DNA from: Raphanus sativus
Lineage: Eukaryota; Streptophyta; Magnoliopsida; Brassicales; Brassicaceae
Length of the DNA stretch: 64,000 bases
Assembly (NCBI RefSeq): GCF_000801105.2
Contig: NC_079517.1
Span: forward strand, 19,601,579-19,665,578
Direction of reading: 5' to 3'
The position numbers were made by a program, and so were the translations under genes. The notes beneath the pieces were generated by a model. That model was not told the DNA's origin. It made no database searches and saw only the letters and a list, made by a program, of their open reading frames with translations. Position 1 is the first letter of the stretch. Every line of letters begins with the position of its first letter. Below are positions 1 to 11,741 of the stretch, piece by piece.

Positions 1-317
1 ACAAACTATTTTGGAGAAATTATATTTCTATCTAATTACCTTAATTTTAGGCAACCATCCCCTAGACTATATTTGAGTGATTTTTTAAATTTTGCTTACA
101 TGTCATTTCTACAAAGACTCTCACAAAAAAAAAGATGACATGACACATTTAATAGATGACATGGCTTATGAATAATATGACATGGCTTGTGAATACCTAA
201 AACCCTAACATTACATAAAACGTATTACATCTTTTTTAACAAAGCTTAACGCCATGTCTCACACTCCTAGCAGTTTTGATCTTTTTCTCTTCTCTGTGTT
301 GTGATGGTGTGTATTAG

Positions 318-1546
318 GGTCACAAGGAATGGCTAGCAGAAGTTCAGTTTCTAGGGGTATTGAATCATCAGAACGTTGTGAAGCTCTTAGGTTATTGCTC
401 AGAAGATGGGGAGAACGGGATGGAGAGGCTTTTGGTTTATGAGTACATGTGTAATCGAAGCTTAGAGGGAGCATCTCTTCACGCGTGGAGCTCACACATT
501 ACCATGGAAACAAAGGCTTCAGATCATGCTTGGTGCAGCTGAAGGATTGGCTTATTTACATGAAGTCAAGGTACATAAATCTTTAAACCGAAACAATAAG
601 AGGAAACCTGGTTAAAGACGGATACTTTTGATTGTCTTTTTTTTGAAAAAGATACTTTTGATTGTTCTTGATTGTATATGAATGCCGACAGTTTATGAAC
701 CGTTGGGAAGATAAAGTGTGGTGGATTCTCAAACATTCATTGTCTGGTTTTAAGTTTAGTATGTGATTAAGTGGTGATATTTGGTTGGGCAGGTTATATA
801 CCGTGACTTTAAATCCTCTAATGTGCTTTTAAATTATGAATTTTGTCTGACTTTGGGCTTGCAAGAGAAGGACCTCATGGAGAAAATACTCACGTCACAA
901 CTGCAGTAAGTATTTGATATTTCTTTAAATTCTTTGGTTAGGTTAGGTTAGGTTTGGTTATGATTTTTACATAGTTTTAGATGGTAAGTCGTGTAATTGC
1001 TGTGTGCATTTTTTAAGGTTTGGTTATGTTTTTTTACACAGTTTTAGATGATAAATCGTGTAATATTTTTCTTCTTCTTGATAATTTTCTTGGTTCTCTT
1101 TATAGAAAGTTGGAACACATGGATATGCAGCTCCTGAATACGTGCAAACAGGCCATCTGCGGTTAAAGAGCGATGTATATAGCTTCGGTGTTGTGCTCTA
1201 CGAGATCATAACCGGACGTCGAACCATCGAGAGGAACAAACCAGCCACTGAACGAAGACTTTTGGGATGGATCAAAGAGTATCCTGCTGATAGTCAACAC
1301 TTCAGCATGATCATTGACCCACGGCTACGCAATAACTATCTGGCTGACGGAGCAAGGAGTTTGGCTAAACTGGCTGATCTATGTCTCAAAAAGAATAAAA
1401 AGCGACCCACGATGGATAATGTAGTAGAAAGACTAAAGAAGATTATCGAAGAGTGCGATAGTGGAGATTCTTCGGTATCCACGAGTAAGGAGAGTATTCA
1501 GGTAAGAAGCAATATTCGAGGACAGGACCTGTGGAGGAGAGTTTAA
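318..1546 (+). pseudogene. Receptor-like cytoplasmic kinase (RLCK-VII / PBL type), 5'-truncated and frameshifted
   Basis: Three exons are visible (318-570, 793-905, 1106-1546), each bordered by AG/GT. Exon 1 encodes kinase subdomains III-VIa ([30 protein letters not shown]). Exon 2 has the catalytic loop VIYRDFKSSN, with YRD instead of HRD as is usual in RLCK-VII. Exon 3 has [32 protein letters not shown] and the rest of the C-lobe to a TAA stop. The glycine-rich loop and the ATP-binding lysine of the N-lobe are absent; nothing in 1-317 encodes them. One extra g near 466-468 shifts frame after NRSLE, and about 10 nt are missing near 847, which disrupts the segment before DFG. Intact relatives are membrane-associated Ser/Thr kinases in immune signalling. 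The closest family I recall is the Arabidopsis PBL38-PBL40 group. With two frameshifts and no N-lobe it cannot make a working kinase. Confidence 0.85.
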
Positions 1547-2248
1547 GAGGTGTTAGTGTTAGAGGATGATTTTTTTTTAGTTTGGAAGCTTTTTTGCATG
1601 GTGAATATATACAAATAAGTTAGTAAATGCAAAATATGAAGGAAAATGAATATATGCAAACGATTTGTTACAAGTTATATGTTCTCTCATCTAACTTTTG
1701 TGTCCATGAACAATTAGCTAGCATGGTAAGAATCGCTACACTTTCAAATGATGTTGTAGTGACTACAACCAAAAGAGTTAGATACTATCACTGAATAATA
1801 TCAAAGCACATAGCTTGGCTTTTAAAAAACATAGAATAAACGGTAAAGTTTATATGAATTAAAATATCTTGTACATATATTTTCATGGTTGAACATGTAA
1901 TACTGTTACATATGTATTTGTTTTCTAACCCAAAAGTTACACGAAAAGATTACTCAAGCATGCCATGGACTTTTAAACTTACACAGGCATTTACAATTTC
2001 TCTCTTCTCATATACTCCCAAAACATTCAAGTTCGAAAAAGAAAAAAAAACTAATAAAAAAGCTGATAGATCTTTAGCTTTCCCTGAAACTTCAAGCTAA
2101 AGCAAAATGATCTTCAGATTTAGAAAAGATCAAAAGAGAATCCCAAAACCAGATTTTGACACTTTAAGACACAATCTCACTTCTTTTTTTCCCCTTTTTA
2201 TTAGTATTATCATACTTTCCAAAGTCTATCTCCATCAGATTCAGAATT
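1547..2248. other. Intergenic, no gene seen
   Basis: AT-rich DNA between the convergent kinase and FLZ fragments. I see no coding signature, tRNA or clear transposon end. Confidence 0.6.
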
Positions 2249-2438
2249 TCAAGCAGCAGCAACAGTTCCGTTGTGACATACATAATCACCATATCTGGTT
2301 GGAGAAGAAAAGAGCTTCGTTGTTCTTTTCTCTTCATTACTGATTTAACAGAGTAAAAGAGATTCTGTTTCTTCTCTTCTGCTTCATCTCTCTCTATCTG
2401 TTCTTCTCTACACTCTTCACAACAAAACGGTGTGTCTC
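2249..2438 (-). pseudogene. FCS-like zinc finger (FLZ / DUF581) second exon, frameshifted
   Basis: Read on the minus strand, the exon encodes GDTPFCCEECREEQIERDE followed by EKKQNL and KRKEQRSS. This is the C-terminal half of the FLZ zinc finger (second Cys pair, FC..EC) with its conserved basic tail. FLZ proteins are small adaptors for the SnRK1 energy-sensing kinase. A one-base shift after RSS moves the characteristic end HNGTVAAA into another frame, where it terminates at TGA (2249-2251). That shows the ancestral stop and the lesion. The first exon with FLxxCFLC and the first Cys pair is not found upstream to about 2900. A plausible intron acceptor precedes the exon. The tail resembles the Arabidopsis At1g22160/At1g78020 pair, from recall. 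Probably a captured or decayed fragment. Confidence 0.75.
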
Positions 2439-2910
2439 CTCCGCAATTACACACACAATCAAAACTTTGAATCAGACCCATGAATAATTTGCATGGTAAT
2501 GAGAAAAAGATCGTTTGCCTATATTCTTGAAACAAACCAAACGTAATAAAAGAGTCCAAGCAAATCTAGATGCTTATAACAACTCCAAATGACATGTTAT
2601 ACCATAAAAAGAATATCATTGTACGTTGAAAAAAAGAATATCATGTCAGCTGTTTGAATTCAGTTACAATATGTTATCTATTCACAAAATAGATTTAGAT
2701 TTAACTTGCATCAAAATACATGGGAAGACCAATCACTTAACTTTCAACTCTGCATCCAATGCACATCTCACCGTTGGATCTGTCCATCACTTAATTCTAT
2801 GAAGGCTCATCAAGTCAAAAAAAAACTCATAGATCAATCAAAATCACAATTTAAATCTGAATAAAAAATTTCAATAATAAAAGTATAGATATTAAATAAT
2901 TTAACTATAT
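2439..2910. other. Intergenic, inside the putative Helitron
   Basis: AT-rich sequence between the FLZ exon and the Helitron hairpin. No FLZ first exon or other gene is recognisable. Confidence 0.5.
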
Positions 2911-2940
2911 CCGCGCAACAGCGCGGGCGGATCACCTAGT
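2911..2940 (+). mobile_element. Helitron 3' terminus (plus orientation)
   Basis: The perfect hairpin CCGCGC-AACA-GCGCGG (2911-2926) is followed 9 nt later by CTAG (2936-2939) and a host T. This is the canonical Helitron 3' end: a GC hairpin shortly before CTRR, inserted between A and T. The element lies to the left, so the kinase and FLZ fragments may be inside it. Its 5' TC end is not identified and may lie outside the window. Confidence 0.7.
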
Positions 2941-3376
2941 TTTAATAATAACGTATTAAACTTTCTAATAGAATTTTGGATACTCATTATTTTACCTTAA
3001 TTTCATATACTACATGAACCGAAAATATTTCAATATTTCTATTCATGTCTGTTTTATTAACTAATCATATATTATCGTGTTTAAATATAGAATATAATTG
3101 CAAAAGTTCATTTATTATCAAGACAAAAATGTGTATTCATTTATTATCAAAATAAAAATGTGTATTAAAATTTCTTCTATTAAACTAAAAACATTGCTTA
3201 TTGATATAGGTTTAATCCAACTATTTAAATACAATTACTAAAACTTCTTACTAATCATTTAAGAAATACAAATATTATTACAAAGAAAAAAATATATGAT
3301 TCAAAAATATATAATTAAATTTCTGAAAATACAAAACAAAATAAATCCAATCTTTGAATGGTGGGTTATAATCTAA

Positions 3377-3728
3377 TCTATATTATTAAAAAAGAACTAC
3401 AAAATAAAAATGCTCCTTAATTTTACTACTTATTTACAATAGAATTCCACTGAGATATCTATTAAACATATATTTAAGTATGTTTGTCTTTTTCTAATTT
3501 AAATAATATATTTAAGCATCTAATGGCTTTTCCTAATTTATATAATAGATTAATTGAATTCTAACCAAAATAAATTTCCTAATAGATTTCCAAATAGACT
3601 AATTGATATATGGTGTTTTTCACATCATTGTATATATGTTTTTATTTGTTTCAAGTCACTAATTCGTGTTAGTCTAGTCTTTTTTGACCTTTTACAGGTC
3701 TGGAGTTAGTAGAAGAAAGAAGAGAAGG
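3377..3728 (+). mobile_element. Candidate Helitron 5' end, cut by the assembly gap
   Basis: TCTATATTATTAAAAAAG after a host A (3376) matches the usual 5' start of Brassicaceae Helitrons. No 3' end follows before the N gap, so the extent is unknown. Confidence 0.45.
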
Positions 3729-3828
3729 NNNNNNNNNNNNNNNNNNNNNNNNNNNNNNNNNNNNNNNNNNNNNNNNNNNNNNNNNNNNNNNNNNNNNNNN
3801 NNNNNNNNNNNNNNNNNNNNNNNNNNNN
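3729..3828. other. Assembly gap (100 N)
   Basis: Exactly 100 N, the conventional placeholder for a gap of unknown length. Sequence content changes across it. Confidence 0.97.
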
Positions 3829-4400
3829 CATAATTGTTCTTCATTTATATTGTTCTTACTGCTTTCATTAACCTGATCACTTGATGTTAGATCACTAGTT
3901 CATCGCCTAGCTAACCGCTTAGGATGATAACTTGACATGTATTGAATGAGCTTAGTATCCCTAATCAGCGAAAGTAGATATTAGGATGGTAAGTGAACTG
4001 ATCGGACCTGTTCTCTAAAGCTTGCAATCGATCCTCATCCCAACGACAGTTAGGGGGTGAGATCGATCTGCAAAGCGATCACTGCCACGACAGTGGAGTG
4101 TTCCAGCTGAGTGATCCGAGTTCTAGAAAGCACTTTATCGCGCTTGAATAATTGTTTGGTCCAATTCAATACCCAATGAAATACCCTAGGCTAGCTCTTG
4201 TTTAATTGAGTCAATCTCGTGTTTATTTTGCTTGTTAACTATCGCCTCCTTCAACCAAATTCATATCTTCATCTTAGCTTGATTTCAAACTTATAGAACT
4301 AGAGTGTAGACTGGTCCTCTAGATTTGAATCTTAAATACTACAATTGCAATTGTTAACTTGGCAGTAGCAAGGATCCATTTTTAGTGTATCACTAATATA
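3829..4400 (+). repeat. Decayed LTR-retrotransposon LTR/leader fragment
   Basis: Less AT-rich than its surroundings and without an ORF. It ends in ttgttaacttggcagtagca, which resembles the LTR-to-PBS junction of Athila/Tat elements (TGGCGCCGTTGCC) after mutation. The left side is lost in the N gap. The family assignment is tentative. Confidence 0.4.
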
Positions 4401-4526
4401 TTAAATATTTTTTTAATATTTATTAGTAAAAGTAATAATTAATAGAATAAGAAATCACACATCATAATAAATTTATATAATTTATACATAAATATAAAAT
4501 AATTTATTAAGTTATTAGTATAATGT

Positions 4527-4532
<6 letters not shown>

Positions 4533-4562
<30 letters not shown>

Positions 4563-4589
4563 TAGTATTCTACCCATACGCAGTATGGG
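4533..4589 (-). mobile_element. (AT)n microsatellite abutting a Helitron 3' terminus (minus orientation)
   Basis: An (AT)n run (about 4533-4560) adjoins a host A and CTAG (4562-4565). The hairpin CCCATAC-GCA-GTATGGG (4573-4589) follows. Read on the minus strand this is hairpin, spacer, CTAG, host T: a Helitron 3' end whose body extends to higher coordinates. Its 5' end was not found. Confidence 0.6.
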
Positions 4590-5351
4590 AAACAAAAATG
4601 TTAATTTATTATGTTAAAAGTAGTGTTTTTGTAGCAAAATGTATTGCCAGATTCATGCTAATACTTGTAAACAAAAAAATTTTTTTTTCATCAAACAAAA
4701 AACATTATTAAGTGAGTAAGTTAGGATGTAATGACATTCTTTGCATTTTTGGTTGGACAAAGTGATTAATAATTTTTTTTAAAAACAAAAACTTCCACAG
4801 TGGAATATATGACTAACAGTACATACTTTTTCGCTCTTGTGCCAAAAATTCATTATAGTATGGAGAATCCATTTTGGTTCCAACTCTGAAAATTTGTTTT
4901 ACTTTGGACTGCAAATACTTTTGTAATCGAAATTTCATTTATTACACTGAATGTAAACAAAAAGAATTACGAATTTAGTTTTAAGATATTATATTTCTTA
5001 TACAAAAGAAATCTAATTCTATTTTCACTATTTATTATACATAATTTTGATTTGGTAAAATAAACAAAAATGTATTTATTTAACATCCTGCAGAAATCAC
5101 AAAACATGATAGTATATCTCTTTATGATAATTACTAAATTCCAAAATATATATACCTGTAAATCCAAAATATAGAGTAATAGATAACCTAATTCCGCATT
5201 GCATAACTTAATAATTTAAAGAAATATAAAAGCAACAAGTGTCACCAAATTCAAAAAATTAACACATAAAAATTAATTCATGTTTTGTGTTTAACATAAT
5301 CAAGTACAGTTTTAAAATTATCTTACTTATTAATAAAGTTAAAATAGAACA
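4590..5351. other. AT-rich, no gene seen
   Basis: Probably the decayed body of the minus-strand Helitron ending at 4562. No coding or RNA signature is visible. Confidence 0.5.
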
Positions 5352-5527
5352 ATTATTGAGGGGGAAATTTCATAACTACACTATGTTGGATACCACAATT
5401 CAACAATACCATCAATAGAAAGACATTTTCACAAATACACTTTTCATTAATGTGTAAAAAACAAAATTAACCCTACATTATCTCTAAGATATCACACTTT
5501 TCTCTCTGTCGAGATCCATCGTTTCTC

Positions 5528-5592
5528 TCCTCTGGATCCGTCGTCGTCGTCGTCGAGAGTCGTCGTCGTCGTCGAGAGTCGTCGTCGTTCCG
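5528..5592 (+). repeat. CGT trinucleotide microsatellite in the MULE leader
   Basis: Runs of (CGT)n interrupted by CGAGAGT, about 80-140 bp upstream of the DUF1985 start codon. Confidence 0.8.
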
Positions 5593-5670
5593 TTGAGAGA
5601 TCTCCGACGAGCTAACACACGGATTCTCTCTCTCACACGATCGCCTAAGCCCACGAGCTATTCATCGGAA

Positions 5671-6331
5671 ATGTCGACTCCAAATTCACAATTTGTAAGT
5701 TTCTAATCTCTGTAATTTATTGACTATAGGTTTAGACTTCTAATTGGAATGGTTAGATCTAAGAAAACTAGTTTCTGTGATGAACATCCTTGATTTTTAC
5801 AAATTTGCTTTTATCCAAAAGGCAAACAAGGTTGATTTGGAGTTCAAGTTGAGATTGAGATTTTGGAATAGCGAACACTGCATTTTTTACAGAATTATAA
5901 TCCCTTATAAATCTGGATTTCTGGATATTGTTAAAAATACAACTCGACGATTTATAAGCCTTTGTAAAGAAGAACGATTTAGCAATAGAGGAGTAGTGTC
6001 TATTACTTATAGTGTTGAGATGTAGTGTCTATTATTTGCAGTCTTGAGATGTTTATATTTAGACCATTACTAAAAGTTAACTTCATATCTTTATCTTGTT
6101 TTGCAGTTAGATAGCAATGACTTTTGCACAAATTTGAGTTTGTCTCCTAGGATTTATGGAGCTGGAACAGAACCACCAGACATTCCCAAAATGGTCATCC
6201 AACATTCGAGCATTGATTACGTCTCTGAGGTTGCACAAATCTTGGAAAAGGAAGAGTTTGATCAAATAGAGAACTCACACATAGGAAGCATCGTGAAGCT
6301 GGCAAGAAGGAGTAGCGTTGTGTTTTCTTAG
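5671..6331 (+). CDS. DUF1985-type MULE protein, short two-exon gene
   Basis: Exon 1 (5671-5694) encodes MSTPNSQF and ends at GTAAGT. Exon 2 (6107-6331) follows TTTTGCAG and is in phase 0, giving about 82 residues to a TAG stop. The exon 2 product has SPRIYGAG, SSIDYVSEV and EEFDQIENSHIGSIVKL, matching the start of DUF1985, a plant domain usually N-terminal to a Ulp1-like cysteine protease in Kaonashi-type MULEs. Only the first half of the domain is present and no protease follows, so the product is a truncated form. The ATG at 5671 is preceded by a CGT/TC-rich leader (5500-5600). No function can be claimed; it may be a remnant. Confidence 0.6.
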
Positions 6332-6437
6332 AATCTATAACCATGTTATATGTCACACTGTCCGCTAATTTTGGTTGTGTTTTCTGAGAATCTTATAAAG
6401 GATTATAAAACAATGTATAAGGATATGTAAAATTTTT

Positions 6438-7935
6438 GAAGCGGTGTATATTGCTTGCTGTCCGCATGTGCCTCAAAATCTGTCACATATCATCATCTCT
6501 TTACAAAGCCTTATAAAGGTATGTAAAATTATTTGTAAGAAAATATAAAACACTAATAAAGGCATATAAAATAAGTTATAAAATCTATAAACCATTTATA
6601 AATGTTTATAAAAAAGTTATGAAAGTTTATAAATAATTTATAAGGGGTATGTATACTATTAATAGGAGTTTATAAAATTTTTATGAAAGTTTATATTCAA
6701 TTTATAAAAGGTATTTTAAGAGTTGTACATATTTATAAATCAACTAAAAGAATCTATAACCATTTAGAAAGCATTATAAAAAAATTATAATGGTTTGTAT
6801 AATAATTTATTAATAATTTATAAAAATAATTTATAAAGTTTATACAACATTATAAAAGATTATTAAACAATTTATAGGAGTATATAAAATTTCTGAAGCG
6901 GTGGAGCCTTGCTTGCTGTCCGCAAGTGCCTCAGAATCTGCCACGTATCATCATCTCTTTATAAATTTTTATAAGGGTATGTAAAATTATTTGTAAGAAC
7001 CAATAATAAAGGCATATAAAACAAGTTATAAAATCTATAAACCATTTATAAATATTTTTAAAAAGTTATGAAAGTTAATAAATAATTTATAAGGAGTATG
7101 TATACTATTAATAGAGGTTTATAAAAACTTTAAGAAGCTTATATTCAATTTATAAGGGGTATTTTAAGAGTTTTATAGGTTTATAAATCAACTAAAAGAG
7201 CCTATAACCATTTAGAAAGGCTTATAAAATAATTTATAAAGTTTATACACCCTTATAAAGGATTATTAAACAATTTATAAGGATATGTAAAATTTCTGAA
7301 GTGGTGGAGCCTTGCTTGCTGTTCGCATGTGCCTCAGAATGCCATGTATCATCATCTTTTTACAAAGCATGCACGTGTTCTTTAGATTTATAAGAATATT
7401 TAAAATTATTTATAAGGATTTATAATTAGATTTATAAGAATATTTAAAATTATTTATAAGGATTTATAAAATCATTTATAAAGATTTGGAGAATATCAAA
7501 AGTTAATTATTTTATGAAGTCATAGAGGCTTATAAAATATAACGTTGATCCATATTCAAAACCACCAGATGCAACTTTCAAGAGGTTGTAGGTATGAGTT
7601 ATTGAGTTTATAAATGTTTATGAATTATTTATGAAGATTTATAAATCATTCATAAATAATTTAAATTTTTTATAAGGGTATGTAAATAATTTATAATATA
7701 CAGTATATAAATAAAATAAACCCTTATAAATGATATATATACCTCGTAGAAAGGATATATAAACCATTTTACAAGGATTATAAGAACTTATAAATGATGC
7801 CAAAAAAAAAATTATAAATATATTTCCTCGTTCGTGGAGCTGAAGGCGGTGGGGTCTGAAGCGGTGGAGCCTTACTTGCTGTCTGCATGTGCTTCAGAAT
7901 CTGCCACGTATCATCATCTCTTTACAAAGCTTGTA
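6438..7935 (+). repeat. Four diverged tandem units inside the MULE
   Basis: A conserved core of about 75 bp starts with gaagcggtggagccttgct and contains gccacgtatcatcatctc. It recurs at 6438, 6895, 7298 and 7858, with spacings of 457, 403 and 560 bp. The intervening DNA is extremely rich in TTATAAA-like words. No ORF runs through it. Confidence 0.8.
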
Positions 7936-8898
7936 CATGTTCTTTAGTTTTATGATTTCAATATTCTGTATCAAAATGTTGGTGTTTATGAATATATAGA
8001 AACTTTTTATAATGGTCTATAAATCACTTATAAGAATATATGGTGTTTCTTTGTCACCACCAGAAACACAATGTATGAGCTCTCTTCGATATTCAATTCA
8101 TTCCTCACTGCTTAGTCAGAAACTCTTAGACCCTCTTTGAACATTCCAATAAGACCAAAACAATCACACATGTAGGGTAAACAAATATTAAAACATTAAG
8201 CATAAACACAACATTCTTCATGGATAAATATTTATAAGATCTTATAAATTTGAGAATACAAAATTTCATCAAAAAACTTCATCTCCTTTTCCAGAATCAA
8301 ATTGATTATGAGAAATCAAGTTAAAATTAAAGACTTCTCGATCTATTCACCTCGATGTCATAGCCTTCTGTTCTAGACTGAACTGAGCAAAGTGACCACT
8401 TGGAGAATCCAGACTGCTCGATCTGTTGCCCACGACACCGGTCCTCCAGTTCACGACCCGACGAGCTCAGATCGATCGAGAAACAAAGCCTGAGCCTCTC
8501 AATCTGATGCTCTCGGCCACCAATCATCAACCTTTCAACCCGAGCCTTCTGAACCGTTCACTTGACGAATCTGTACTGCTCGATGTGAGCTCTCGGAACG
8601 ACGACGCGGCTTGGACTAAGGAGATGGCGAGGTGGTTACGGCGGATGAACGGAGGACACGAGCTCAGATATGTATAACGGCCATGGTCGCAGATGAAGCT
8701 CGGTGATTGCATCAATGGAGGAGTTTGCAAGGAAGAAGATGAAGTCGTATCGTAGTCTTCGTCAAATTTTGTTAGGTTTAATTATTTAAGGGTATAATGG
8801 TATTTTGATTTTTAAAAATCTGGTGGTATAGTTGGTTAGTGTAGAATTGAAATGTGGTATCATGAAAGTGGTATTTTTGACAATTTCTCATTATTGAG

Positions 8899-9940
8899 AC
8901 CAAAGTAAAAAAAATAACAGTTTTATATCTTTTTAATTGATGAAACAAGTATATTCTTCTTAAATAATAAAAATGTAATGAAAATAGAGAAAGTTTTTTA
9001 CTGAAAATAAACTAAGCATTGTAAATATTTTATTAAAAATAATGCAAATTTTTTTTCTATAGAAGAATTAATATTAAGAAAAAATAAATGATTTTAATTT
9101 GACAATGAAACAAAACCGTAACAGGTGACTGAAACATCTTTGCATATTGCCAAACAACAACTGTGGTAAATGTAACTATATTGGTAAGTATCTCTATGGC
9201 ATAATTTTGCTATGCACAGGAGAACATGAGAAATCTATGAAAGTCATGAACGGCAAACCGACATGTCTGGAGCTGACAAATAATGGAGTAGATTAAACGT
9301 TCCTTACGTAATGTCTCTATATTGAAAAATAAGTGATCTTTATAATGCCACCAAGAAGACACCACATCAATAATCCGGAAAGTCAGATGCATTAATTGTT
9401 ATTACTATAAACAAATGGTGAAATTCTTGGAGTTGGTTTTATGGTGACTAACAAGTGCCTACAGTCATCGACCGCTACTCATTTTTCACACTTTCCATTA
9501 TGAGTGTTTTTTATTTTGACTAGACTTAGTTTACCTTTTTCACATTCAATATAACATTACTTTTAATAAGAAATGCAGTTCCAAATAATCACTACTTCCA
9601 CTCCAATAACTCAATTTCAACATAAAAATTACTCACAACCCAATCCTTCCTAACCCAAAATATTTAAAACCACCTGAATATGAGATCAATTTTTTGTTAA
9701 AGGAAACAACATGAAAATCATTCAAAGCCTTCACAACATATTAACGCCACAACTCTTTCATATAGAAACAAATAGTTAGCTTTAATTATATCTTATCACA
9801 TATAATCTCTCTATACTTAAAATTTTCTGGAATACAAAAATCATTATCATACACTTCTCTTGCAAATGTAAACCTAAAACACAAACCCAAAATCATACAG
9901 AAAAATAATAACATATATCATAAGTAAAGAATATAGTGTT
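8899..9940. other. AT-rich, no gene seen
   Basis: Nothing recognisable between the MULE and the next Helitron-like end. Short ORFs here have no family features. Confidence 0.5.
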
Positions 9941-9963
9941 CGTATGGGTGGGCCGACCCTAGT
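9940..9963 (+). mobile_element. Helitron-like 3' terminus (plus orientation)
   Basis: GGGTGGGCCGACCC (possible GGGT/ACCC stem) runs into CTAG (9959-9962) and a host T. The hairpin is closer to the end than usual, so this is a weaker call than the ends at 2936 and 4562. Confidence 0.4.
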
Positions 9964-10225
9964 AACATTTTAAAAATAAATACATTAATTTGGCTATTTA
10001 AAAAAAAAATTTGGATGTGGTTTTTGTTAATACATGAAACAAAAAGATTGATATAAATTTTAAGTGAGTGTCAAATCATTTTCTTCATAATTATATGTAT
10101 ATTGTATGAGCTTTAAGTATTTGTAACATCAACATAAAAATTTTAAAATAAAATGGGAGATGTAAAATAGAAATATAAAATAAGTATATATATGTTAAGT
10201 CGTCTTTGGATATCTATTCGTGTTC

Positions 10226-10398
10226 GGATATTACACGTTCGGGTTCGGATATTACTCGTTCGGGTTCGGATATTACTCGTTCGTGTTCGGGTTCGGATAT
10301 CCAATCTCTCATAAATTAATACATGTTCGGATATTTTGTTATTTTGGTTTGGATTTTGCGGATCGGTTCAGGTATAGGGTAAAATGCTCACCCCTACT
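10226..10398 (+). mobile_element. hAT-like element end with 21-bp tandem repeats
   Basis: Three imperfect copies of a 21-bp unit (tattactcgttcgggttcgg) occupy about 10226-10290. The block ends at about 10397 in GCTCACCCCTA, the inverse of TAGGGGTGAGC, resembling plant hAT termini. The left end was not identified. Confidence 0.4.
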
Positions 10399-11268
10399 GC
10401 TGCTTGAAATGGTATGATCAGTTGACAATACATCACTAATGCTGGCAGAGGAGATATGGGCTAGTGTAGATGCTGCGTGTGTCTTGGACGAGCTTACAAA
10501 TCTGGATGCTGCGTGTGTACGTCGTGGATTGGGATGATCATTAGGATAAATGGATAATCAAGATGGAGATGCTTGTAGAACCCGGTAGCACCAAAATGGG
10601 GCATCATATTGGTTGACCTGGAACCAAACAAGTTGAGATTTTGTCTCAAAGGTTTGCCCCGACATAGCTACTTGAGAGAGGCAAAAGATGATCATCTTTT
10701 GGCTACTTATAATTTAGTTCCTAATGGTTATAAACTTATAGATTAACATGAAACTGATGAAAGCAAGGAGTTTCATAGTGTTAATCGTCAGAGCCAGTCT
10801 CAGATCCACAGTTTCCGCTATACTGACCAAAATGCTAAATTAAAACATATGAAGAAAACAATCGAAGTAAACCTTGAAGAATATGGTGAAATCATCTGTA
10901 CACAATCATTTACTTTTTAACAATTCTTTAACAAAAGCGAAAGAAAAAAAAAACATAGACCAAGAACGATCTATAAAGCAGTTTGGTGAAAAATAAAATA
11001 ACAGAAACCAGAAAAAGAGAAGCAAATGATTGAAAATTTATGAATAAAGAAAGTTTCTAGACAACTAAAAGCACAAGAAATAAAACCCACTTAGAGAATA
11101 CAATACCTTTCCTTTCACAAAACTTAGCATCAAAAACTCGTTTCCTCTCCTTAGCGACCAAGAAACCTATAACTCTACATAAAACCATAACAAGCTTCAA
11201 TCTCCCATCTGCAAGAACAAGAACTTGCTACACATAAACACACGTTTCAGGTTCCAGAGCTTGTGAAG
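10399..11268. other. No gene recognised
   Basis: Less AT-rich patches at 10420-10680 look like a decayed gene or transposon body but have stops in all frames. The DNA just before 11269 is presumably the promoter and leader of the DUF3339 gene. Confidence 0.45.
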
Positions 11269-11479
11269 ATGAGTGCAGACTGGGGACCTGTGATTGTAGC
11301 AGTGGCTTTGTTCATTGTACTCTCACCAGGATTGCTCTTTCAACTACCGGCAAGGACAAGAGTGATGGAGTTTGGGTAACATGAGCACAAGCGGGATTTC
11401 GATTTTGGTCCACGCCATTATATATTTCTGTATACTCACTATCTTGATCATTGCTATACAAATTCACATCCATTTCTGA
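11269..11479 (+). pseudogene. DUF3339 small membrane protein, one-base frameshift
   Basis: Starts MSADWGPVIVAVALFIVLSP and GLLFQLPARTRVMEFG, the conserved N-terminal hydrophobic segment and linker of the DUF3339 family (about 69 residues, two membrane spans). An extra t at 11377 then creates a TAA. After removal of that base the reading frame continues as NMSTSGISILVHAII and ends in HIHF at TGA 11477-11479. The whole span is 211 nt where an intact 69-residue gene needs 210. It is a recent single-base lesion, an assembly error, or a real loss. The paralogue at 12165 lies tail-to-tail with it. Arabidopsis also carries adjacent DUF3339 genes (from recall). Function of the family is unknown. Confidence 0.85.
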
Positions 11480-11741
11480 TCTTGTAGTGAACACAGACAA
11501 GCTTCTTTGGATTCAAAGTTTGTCTTTTTCAGCTATTTATTTTGATTATCTCTGATTCTTGGCTCAGGGTTACAACAAATGGTTGTATACAATTAAATAA
11601 TCTGTAATTTTGTATTTTCCCACATTTAATTTCTAACCTTGACGTACTTTTCATCATACATAAATTGGTATAAGACATTTATGAGCTCTTGTGATTATAG
11701 CATGTAAATTCACATACAGCATAAAGCATCTTCATTCGGAG

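Larger units (their letters stand above)
5361..8889 (+). mobile_element. Mutator-like element (MULE), non-autonomous
   Basis: The left end GGGGAAATTTCATAACTAC and the reverse complement of the right end (GAGAAATTGTCAAAAATACC) form an imperfect terminal inverted repeat. Both ends are flanked by the same 9 bp, ATTATTGAG (5352-5360 and 8890-8898), the target-duplication length typical of Mutator transposases. Length is about 3.5 kb. It contains a DUF1985-type ORF near the left end, a block of four diverged tandem units (6438-7935) and a GC-richer right subterminal region (8330-8760) without a convincing gene. No MURA transposase is present, so movement would need an enzyme in trans. DUF1985 is usually found with Ulp1 protease in crucifer MULEs, which fits this assignment. 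Confidence 0.8.

Noticed and set aside
2164..2559. Full 131-residue minus-strand ORF as an FLZ protein
   Set aside because: Only the middle part matches FLZ. The start lies in probable intron and the end is read out of frame; annotated as an exon pseudogene instead.
10420..10750. Possible exon in a less AT-rich patch
   Set aside because: Stops in all frames and no recognisable motif; left as unassigned.
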